From: Bacillota bacterium
GTDB lineage: Bacteria; Bacillota; Clostridia; Christensenellales; SZUA-584
Length of the DNA: 54,467 bases
NCBI GenBank assembly: GCA_023408075.1
Contig: JAEYKW010000013.1
Location: 1 to 54,467, forward strand
Reading direction: 5' to 3'
Below, in pieces: positions 48,841 to 54,467 of this stretch. A program made the translations under genes and the position numbers. The number at the start of each line of letters is the position of its first letter. The stretch's first letter is position 1. The notes below the pieces were generated by a model. That model saw nothing but the letters and a program-made list of their open reading frames with translations, searched no databases and was not told the DNA's origin.

Positions 48841-49130
48841 GCTGCCTCCCCTCAAAACTTTCAGACGGTTAACGGTATCAGACCGCCGCAAGCCGACGCT
48901 CTATTGATGCGAGCACTCAAATCGTTCATATGCCGTTATTATTTTACACCTCTTTTTAAAATTTGTCATTTCATTGTTGATTCTTATTATAATTATCCGG
49001 CTTCACAGTGATGAATCAAACATGGGGGTCTGAAATGAAGCCATATAAGCAAATAAAACACCGTCATGCGCAATATGCTGATAGCAGGATATTGATTAAA
49101 CTCTTCAACCATATCTTCGGAGGATATCTG

Positions 49131-50129
49131 ATGTCATTGGCGGCGGTTTTTTTACTGCTCGGCGGCCTCGGCATGTTTTTGTACGGCATGAAGACGATGT
49201 CGAGCGGCCTGCAAAATGCGACGGGAGAGCGGATGCGCCGGATGATTGAAGTGCTCACAAGCAACAGGCTTGCGGCTGTCGGCGTGGGCACGTGCGTCAC
49301 CGCCGTGATTCAGAGCTCTTCGGCTGTCACCGTTATGGCTGTCGGCTTTGTCAACGCCGGGCTTATGACGCTGTTACAGGCCACGGGCGTGATCATGGGT
49401 GCCAATATTGGCACCACCGTGACGGCTCAGCTCATCGCTTTCGAATTCTCGGACATCGCCCCGTTTATTCTTTTCATCGGTATGTTTTTCACCGTCTTTT
49501 TAAAGAAGCCCCTGCTCTGCCGAATCGGCGACATCATACTCGGCTTCGGCCTGTTGTTCACAGGCCTTTCACTCATGGCACAGGCGCTCGCGCCTTTGCA
49601 GCATAACGAGGCCTTCCGCGCTCTGCTGGTCAGCTGCAGAAGCCCCCTGGTGGGGGTGTTGGTGGGCACCGTTTTCACCGCGATCATTCAAAGCTCGTCC
49701 GCCTCTGTCGGCGTTTTGCAGACGATGGCGGGGCTGGGGCTGATCGGTCTGGATTCCGCGGTGTATGTGGTGCTCGGCCAGAACATCGGCACGTGCATCA
49801 CGGCCATACTCGCGGCCATAGGCACAAACATCAATTCCCGGCGAACCGCCGGTATTCATCTGATGATCAATATCATCGGTGCTGCCGCCTACCTCATTGT
49901 GCTCGCTGCGTTCCCGGTGATAACCGGCTGGGTCGCTTCATGGTCGCCCGGCAACGTTTCGCGCCAGATCGCAAACTTCCATACGCTGTTCAACGTGACC
50001 GTCACGATCATGCTTTTCCCGTTTGCAGAGCAGATGGTTCGCCTCATCACGCGCATCATTCCGGAGAAACATGTGCCCAACCGTGCTATAGAAAACTTAT
50101 TCAGGCCAAACAATCGCACACGGTATTAA
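49131..50129 (+). CDS. Na/Pi cotransporter family protein (332 aa)
   Basis: NptA-type sodium-phosphate cotransporter core. It shows the inverted repeat of the family with two QSSSA motifs: VTAVIQSSSAVTVMAVGF (~60-77) and FTAIIQSSSASVGVLQTM (~180-197). Each is followed by a GxNIGTT/GQNIGTC loop. About eight membrane helices are present. The protein ends after the second repeat plus two helices and lacks the C-terminal PhoU-like domain that many relatives carry. The ATG at 49131 is chosen because GGAGG lies seven bases upstream and the family starts with this first helix; the longer frame is not supported. Transports phosphate or another anion with sodium. Confidence 0.9.
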   Translation: MSLAAVFLLLGGLGMFLYGMKTMSSGLQNATGERMRRMIEVLTSNRLAAVGVGTCVTAVIQSSSAVTVMAVGFVNAGLMTLLQATGVIMGANIGTTVTAQLIAFEFSDIAPFILFIGMFFTVFLKKPLLCRIGDIILGFGLLFTGLSLMAQALAPLQHNEAFRALLVSCRSPLVGVLVGTVFTAIIQSSSASVGVLQTMAGLGLIGLDSAVYVVLGQNIGTCITAILAAIGTNINSRRTAGIHLMINIIGAAAYLIVLAAFPVITGWVASWSPGNVSRQIANFHTLFNVTVTIMLFPFAEQMVRLITRIIPEKHVPNRAIENLFRPNNRTRY

Positions 50130-50488
50130 ATATAGCCTCTTTGGGGTTTGAGATAGTGAATCCGCAGCTTATGTCATCGGCTGATCTTCAGGACATATAT
50201 CCACAGTGGTTATTCCGCCGCACAGGAAACATAAAACTAAGCCAAGCCCCCTGTTGCCGATATCTGCTTATTGTTTTGACGCTGTCAACCGCCAAAGTCT
50301 GCTGCAAGTGGCCTGGTAGTGTATGTGGGATTGCATACGCACGAAGTATTAACTCCATCGCCATTTACCTCATCTTGAAAGAGAAGCTAAGCATTTCATT
50401 ATCAGGCACACTGAATCACTATACCTTGCCAGTCGTCTGCGACAGATGTATCCAATTGAAACCTGTGAAAACACAATGGGGGCTGAAC
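50130..50488. other. Gene-free region after the Na/Pi cotransporter
   Basis: About 360 bases between the cotransporter stop and the terminator at 50489. No terminator for the plus-strand gene is obvious and no reading frame shows a protein pattern. I see nothing else that can be named. Confidence 0.5.
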
Positions 50489-50511
50489 AAAAAAAGCCGC
50501 TTATTGCGGCT
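50489..50511 (-). terminator. Displaced terminator of the tagO-like gene
   Basis: On the minus strand AGCCGC-aataa-GCGGCT (50495-50511) is followed by seven T. It lies about 200 bases beyond the stop codon of the gene at 50708. An exact copy of the 17-base hairpin, without the T-run, contains that stop codon at 50702-50718. Confidence 0.85.
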
Positions 50512-50718
50512 CTGAGTGTCAAAAAACCTCGCTTATTGGCCCCCTCTGACGAGGGGGCTGTCGCCAACAGGCGACTGGGGGAGAGAACGTGGCTTAAATA
50601 GACCTAATTTATCACTGCCTCCGGCACTTCGTGCCACCTCCCGGTCCATCCCAACGGGATAGTCGTCTGAGGGAGGCACAAAAGACTTTGTCGACAGCCT
50701 GAGCCGCTTATTGCGGCT
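50495..50718. repeat. Dispersed repeats flanked by a 17-bp direct repeat
   Basis: AGCCGCTTATTGCGGCT occurs at 50495-50511 and 50702-50718 in the same orientation. Between them lie two dispersed-repeat modules: one near 50536-50584 (CCCCCTCTGACGAGGGGG, CTGTCGCC-ACAGGCGACTG) and one near 50612-50680 (CTGCCTCCGGCACTTCGTGC, GTCTGAGGGAGGCA). The layout looks like an insertion that copied the terminator hairpin at its target. Confidence 0.75.
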
Positions 50719-51778
50719 GATTCACGTTCTGTTCTATTCTGTTCTCCGCTTTAATTCTGCGAACCTTGAGAATCGTGTAAACGATGGCGGCTATGGCAAG
50801 AGCACCGAGCAGTATCCATCCCTCCATATAGAGCTTGAGCATATAAATCGCAATGCCGAGAGCCGCGCAGACAATCTGTATGCCGACGAGTATGAACACA
50901 GCCAAACGGTGGCTTTTGAACTTCTCAATCAGTATATGATGAAAATGCATTTTATCCGGCTTCATCACCGGAAGGTGCAGCAGCAGCCGTCTGAGCACCG
51001 ACATGCACATATCCACAATGGGCAGCAGTATCAGGTATACGGGCACCACGAAAGTCAGCACGGTTGCTTCCGATGAAATGCTCATGATCGACAGTATGCC
51101 GAGCATGAAGCCGATAAACATGCTGCCGGCATCGCCCATGAATATCTCGGCAGGATGAAAATTGTACGTGAGAAACCCGATAATCGCGCCGCACAGCGCA
51201 AGCGTCGTCGGCAGGGCGAGCTGATAGCGGCCCTGCAGAAAGAATATCGCCGCAAAAGAGAGCGCCGAAACCAGCGACACGCAGCTGGCCAGACCGTCAA
51301 GCCCGTCTGAAAAATTGATTGCGTTGGTTATCGCCACGATCCACAGCACCACAAAAACGGATGCCACCACCACAAGCACAGGATCTTTCAGCAAGTTCTC
51401 GGGAAAATAGAACTGCAGACATCCCACCAGCACGATTAAAGCGAGAATAAACAAAATAATAAGGCGCCGCCGGGCCGGGAGAGAGAGAATGTCGTCAATC
51501 AGTCCCATCATCGTCACACCCGAGATGCCAATCAGAAATGCGATGACAATGTTGAGCTGAAGCGATTTGTCATCAAATAAAAAAACATACAGCACAGTGG
51601 ATACGATGGTCGCCAAGTATATCGCCACACCGCCCATCAGTGGAATGGGCTTTGTATGTGCCTTGCGTTCGTTCGGTATGTCCATGATGTTCCATTTGCG
51701 CGACGCAACGATCATAATGGGCGTCATCCCGAGCGAAAGAACCAGAGCCACCGCTGTAATAATCAGAAAATTCAGCAT
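50708..51778 (-). CDS. MraY/WecA/TagO-type glycosyl-1-phosphate transferase (356 aa)
   Basis: Polytopic enzyme (about ten helices) that loads a sugar-1-phosphate onto undecaprenyl phosphate. Family motifs: RKAHTKPIPLMGGVAIYLA, GLIDDILSLPARRR (Asp-Asp), ITNAINFSDGLDGLASC, IFMGDAGSMFIGF and the C-terminal HFHHILIEKFKSHR, the last being typical of TagO/WecA rather than MraY. The GlcNAc-1-phosphate transfer starting teichoic acid or other wall glycans is the expected role. ATG 51778 begins just before the first helix; a TTG at 51799 is an alternative and neither has a strong ribosome site. Its stop lies inside a hairpin whose T-run copy is 207 bases away. Confidence 0.93.
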   Translation of the reverse strand: MLNFLIITAVALVLSLGMTPIMIVASRKWNIMDIPNERKAHTKPIPLMGGVAIYLATIVSTVLYVFLFDDKSLQLNIVIAFLIGISGVTMMGLIDDILSLPARRRLIILFILALIVLVGCLQFYFPENLLKDPVLVVVASVFVVLWIVAITNAINFSDGLDGLASCVSLVSALSFAAIFFLQGRYQLALPTTLALCGAIIGFLTYNFHPAEIFMGDAGSMFIGFMLGILSIMSISSEATVLTFVVPVYLILLPIVDMCMSVLRRLLLHLPVMKPDKMHFHHILIEKFKSHRLAVFILVGIQIVCAALGIAIYMLKLYMEGWILLGALAIAAIVYTILKVRRIKAENRIEQNVNQPQ

Positions 51779-51886
51779 ACTTTTACGAACCGTGCACAAA
51801 CCCGGGCACGGGCGCCTTCCTGCCTTTATCAGCCCCCATTATATGTGAGAATCACTGTAATGTCAATTAAGTGTAAATGTGAACAA

Positions 51887-52384
51887 TCATTTAAGAACGG
51901 CAAGCGCACCCGCCACAAGAGCGCTGAACATCACCGACAAGCCAAAATCGCCGAGCGCCTTTCTCGCATGAAAGCGAAAATCCTTGTATGCGCTTTTCAA
52001 ATCTTCCGTTCCGCCAATCACCACGAACCGGGGTGTGATCAGGCAGAAAATCAATCCGTCCAGCACCAGCAGATCGATGAGTATAAACACACTGAAAAGC
52101 ACCAGCAAGTGCGCGAATCCAACCAAAAGCGTATAGCTTTGTCCGAGCGCCGCTCTGTTCACAAAACTCGAAAACACCGGATAACCCGCCTTGATGACCA
52201 CCAGCGGCATATCGAGCAGCCTCTTCGCGAGCTTTTCACGGCCGCTCATCGGCGCGGCGGCGGCGCGGATTGGCTCTGGATATTCTTTAAGCCAAAGCCT
52301 GGCATGCAAAATTTGCGAAACCAGCATAATCACAATCAGAGCGGATGAGTAGATCGTTGCCTCATAAAGCCAATTGACCAGCAT
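51887..52384 (-). CDS. Membrane protein of unknown function (165 aa)
   Basis: I do not recognise the family. Three hydrophobic segments: ~9-28 (IYSSALIVIMLVSQILHARL), ~88-118 (LVGFAHLLVLFSVFILIDLLVLDGLIF) and the C-terminus (~145-163, DFGLSVMFSALVAGALAVLK). A cytoplasmic-looking basic loop with REKLAKRLLDMP and an AYKDFRFHARKAL segment lies between. The ATG at 52384 has GGAGG five bases upstream; the longer frame is unsupported. It lies about 110 bases upstream of the TagO-like gene and may be in the same transcript. Confidence 0.7.
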   Translation of the reverse strand: MLVNWLYEATIYSSALIVIMLVSQILHARLWLKEYPEPIRAAAAPMSGREKLAKRLLDMPLVVIKAGYPVFSSFVNRAALGQSYTLLVGFAHLLVLFSVFILIDLLVLDGLIFCLITPRFVVIGGTEDLKSAYKDFRFHARKALGDFGLSVMFSALVAGALAVLK

Positions 52385-52498
52385 AACATCCTCCACAGCA
52401 CTGTCTGCTTTGACTCTAACACAACCTATGCGCTTATACAATGACAGCGGCCCGTTTTAATGATATGATAATGGTAACATATACCGGAGGACAACTCT

Positions 52499-52924
52499 AT
52501 GAATATCATTCAAGACCCTCTTGCGGCTCCCGATATGCAGGCGATGGCCGGTTCAATTACCGGAGATGCGCGCGGACGCTGGCTCGCGTTGATTTCGTAC
52601 ATCGAGCAAACCTACGGCGCCAAACCGCAGATTGCATACAGCAGCTGCAGCGCCAAGCCGGGATGGAATGTGAAATACAAAAAAAGCGGCAAATCGCTCT
52701 GTACGCTGTACCCCGAACCGGAGGGCTTCACCGCACTTGTGGTCACCGGCGCGAGCGATATGGAAAAATTCATGCTGACACAGGCGCTTTTTTCAGAAGC
52801 ACTCAATGCGCTTTATGACAGGACGCATCTTTTCAACACCACAAAATGGCTGATGATCGGCGTTGCGGATGACACTTCACTAGATGACGTCAAAAAGCTG
52901 CTTGATCTTAAAACATCCAAGTGA
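52499..52924 (+). CDS. DUF3788 family protein (141 aa)
   Basis: Small cytoplasmic protein. WLALISYIEQTYGAKPQIAYSS, KPGWNVKYKKSGKSLCTLYPE and GFTALVVTGASDMEKFML fit the DUF3788 pattern, in which a Trp-x-x-Lys-Tyr-Lys-Lys-x-Gly-Lys core precedes a Leu-Tyr-Pro. The C-terminus KWLMIGVADDTSLDDVKKLLDLK is also typical. The family often sits near AraC regulators and has a fold similar to GyrI-like ligand-binding domains; no biochemical role is established. CGGAGGAC lies eight bases upstream of the ATG. It stands alone. Confidence 0.8.
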   Translation: MNIIQDPLAAPDMQAMAGSITGDARGRWLALISYIEQTYGAKPQIAYSSCSAKPGWNVKYKKSGKSLCTLYPEPEGFTALVVTGASDMEKFMLTQALFSEALNALYDRTHLFNTTKWLMIGVADDTSLDDVKKLLDLKTSK

Positions 52925-53353
52925 AAAAGGCGTTCACGGCTGCTAAAGCAGTTTTCTTACTTTCTGTCAAAAATCTGATATGCGCAGCCGCCTTTCGTTA
53001 AATCGAAGCGATAGTACCCAGTTCATTCGTCACTCTTCATATCCGGCCAGGCTGCATGACCAAAATAGGCTTCGCCGATAAAAGCTGTATATACGGGCTC
53101 CGTCGCGTAAGACGTACGGAGACATATTGGACAATGCCGGGATTAGGAAACTTCTTTGGTTTGCCGAGTTAATCAACCCATCTCGATAAAATTCAATTCA
53201 TCTGAGCACTGCAAAGTGAAACGATTGGCTATCTGGATTGTTGCATTAAGATGAAGCCATGGGCCTGCCACCCGCTAACCACAGATGGCAAGCCCTGCCG
53301 GCTGCTTAATTTGTCTGACTCTTTCAGGTCACTTCATTAACCTTGGTCGGCCT
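52925..53353. other. Gene-free region with a possible coding remnant
   Basis: About 430 bases without an intact gene. On the minus strand a short frame ending at a TGA (53023-53025) encodes a plausible C-terminal piece containing YTAFIGEAYFGHAAWPDMK (53023 to about 53120) with no start. It could be a decayed gene. No repeat or terminator stands out. Confidence 0.35.
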
Positions 53354-54250
53354 TTATATTTTTCGGACAGGACGGGCTTCGATATACCCGCGGTATCCCA
53401 TCGGCGCGAGCTGAAAACGCGGCGCAGTGTCATCCGCCCATTCAAAACCATATAGCGACGGGTCGTAAGTCTTCATCACCTGCCAAATCTCGTCGATCGC
53501 ATTCTCAAACTTTTCGTCGTCGAACGGCGGCCCCTGAAACACCATCATCTGGCATGCAGGCATTGTGATGATCTCGTAGCCCTTGGGGACTTCGCCTTTA
53601 TAATCCATCGGCAGCTCCACGCCCTGAGCATATTCAGACGTGCCTTCCGGCCTTAAGCTTTGGGGCAGCCACATGCCGATCGGCTCATACAGTGCGTCTT
53701 TGATGCCCGAGAGCACCTCCCAAACCTCACAGCCCACCTCTTCGCAATAATCAAAGTAGTGCGCAGCTTTGATTCCTCTTTTGAGTATCAGTTTCCTTTC
53801 GGGCCTTTCAATCACCTGTACAAACACAGTATTTGCATTCTTGGTCATATTATCATCCTCTCTCTGTCGTGTAAGGTAATAATCACGGGCTTTAACCGGC
53901 AAAAAGTACTTAATCGGCGGCCTTTGCTTCGCATAGGCACGCGGGGATATCCCGAATTCTTTGGAAAACGCGCGCGTGAATCCCTCGTGAGAATCGAACA
54001 CAAAATCCAACGCGACATCCACAACACGGCAGCCGCCGTCATGCAGCCTCGTTGCCGCCTTGGACAGCCGCATTGAGCGGATATAGTCAAACGGTGCCCT
54101 ACCCGTCATTTCCTTGAAGATACGTGCCGAATGCCATGGCGAATATCCGGCTGTTTTCGCAAGCTCGACCAATGTAATAGGCTGCATGATATGCGCTGAT
54201 ATAAAATCTTGCATATGCTGCACCGCAAGGACTTTTTGCCAATGTTCCAA
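53354..54250 (-). CDS. AraC-family regulator with GyrI-like ligand domain (298 aa)
   Basis: N-terminal AraC/XylS DNA-binding domain (two helix-turn-helix units, ~10-110): MQPITLVELAKTAGYSPWHSARIFKEMTG and VVDVALDFVFDSHEGFTRAFSKEFGISPRAY. The C-terminal ~160 residues are a GyrI-like domain (FVQVIERPERKLILKRGIKA, YEPIGMWLPQSL, GYEIITMPACQMMVFQGPPF). Such proteins sense small, often toxic compounds. The start is probably TTG 54250, with GGAGGG just upstream; ATG 54283 extends the protein by 11 residues with no ribosome site. The end of an IS200/IS605-like element lies about 60-90 bases upstream, likely within or near its promoter. Confidence 0.9.
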   Translation of the reverse strand: MEHWQKVLAVQHMQDFISAHIMQPITLVELAKTAGYSPWHSARIFKEMTGRAPFDYIRSMRLSKAATRLHDGGCRVVDVALDFVFDSHEGFTRAFSKEFGISPRAYAKQRPPIKYFLPVKARDYYLTRQREDDNMTKNANTVFVQVIERPERKLILKRGIKAAHYFDYCEEVGCEVWEVLSGIKDALYEPIGMWLPQSLRPEGTSEYAQGVELPMDYKGEVPKGYEIITMPACQMMVFQGPPFDDEKFENAIDEIWQVMKTYDPSLYGFEWADDTAPRFQLAPMGYRGYIEARPVRKI

Positions 54251-54343
54251 TGACCTTCCCTCCGTATTCAATATTACTTGCATAAAAGGGATTTTTCTTG
54301 ACCTGCATTGCGATGATATCAATTTATCATCACATTATCAAAA

Positions 54344-54467
54344 GTCATAACCACCCGTCCAACGGGTGGTTTGCACTAGGGCTATAAGCCCTATGTTACC
54401 GGCCAGCGCCTAAAGACGCTGGCTTTCACATCCGTTCAAGCCTCTAATGCCTTTGCCACTTTTGCCA
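54344..54467 (-). mobile_element. End of an IS200/IS605-type element with omega-RNA-like hairpins (partial)
   Basis: Three hairpins in tandem: ACCACCCGT/ACGGGTGGT (54350-54370), AGGGCT/AGCCCT (54378-54392) and CCAGCG/CGCTGG (54403-54422), joined by a GTGCAAACC-type linker. This arrangement matches, from memory, the right end of TnpB-carrying IS200/IS605 elements of Clostridia, where the 3-prime part of the transposon gives rise to the guide (omega) RNA. Read on the minus strand the element would lie beyond the window and end near 54344. No tnpB coding sequence can be confirmed in the last ~45 bases. Confidence 0.65.

Overview
The window reads as chromosomal DNA of a Clostridia-type Firmicute, probably an uncultured gut or anaerobe lineage. 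It has a T-box leader before a threonyl-tRNA synthetase gene, strong Shine-Dalgarno sites, TTGACA-17-TATAAT promoters, BlaI/M56 signalling genes, a CBO0543-type membrane protein pair, feoB with its small Cys-rich partner, a VanW-family protein and MazF. Most of the sequence looks GC-rich. Two stretches are clearly AT-richer and look acquired: a one-gene patch near 8.7-9.1 kb and a three-gene island at about 21.1-26.4 kb.

Layout. 0-6 kb (+): mazF toxin, YitT-type and DUF308-type membrane proteins, the T-box and thrS, an FMN-binding lipoprotein and a DJ-1/PfpI protein. 6-17.4 kb (mostly -): a peptidoglycan-binding exported protein, an ABC-F ribosome-protection ATPase behind a complete attenuator, a small orphan membrane protein, a three-gene NHEJ operon (ku, DNA ligase, LigD-type polymerase), two CBO0543 paralogues, a NatAB-like ABC exporter with an operator-rich promoter, a repeat-filled gene-free kilobase, and galM. 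17.5-21.1 kb (+): a DUF3298-like protein and feoA-feoB-Cys-rich peptide. 21.1-26.4 kb (-): an AT-rich defence-like island of a C5-cytosine methyltransferase, a MORC/GHKL ATPase and a Z1-domain helicase-like ATPase. 26.8-32.0 kb (+): a CDP-6-deoxyhexose and glycosyltransfer cluster. 32.0-39.6 kb (-): pyridoxamine kinase, a two-component system with exported partners, and VanW.

39.8-48.6 kb (-) is the most striking part. It holds three BlaI-type repressors. Two are followed by BlaR1-like M56 metallopeptidases that carry, instead of a penicillin-binding sensor, a large extracellular domain which also occurs nearby as a free-standing lipoprotein. Each repressor promoter has the same TTGACA-17 layout but a different palindromic operator, so the three modules look like insulated paralogues. 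Both peptidases keep a lipobox-like LTAC just before the extracellular domain, which suggests that domain was once, or still is, a separate lipoprotein.

48.7-54.5 kb: a small membrane peptide, a Na/Pi cotransporter, a TagO/WecA-type transferase whose terminator has been separated from it by a repeat insertion, an unknown membrane protein, a DUF3788 protein, an AraC-GyrI regulator and, at the edge, the hairpin-rich end of what looks like an IS200/IS605 element.

Two kinds of short palindromic repeat recur between genes throughout, including inside the thrS leader. Functions are assigned by reading protein motifs from memory of the families; no database search was run.
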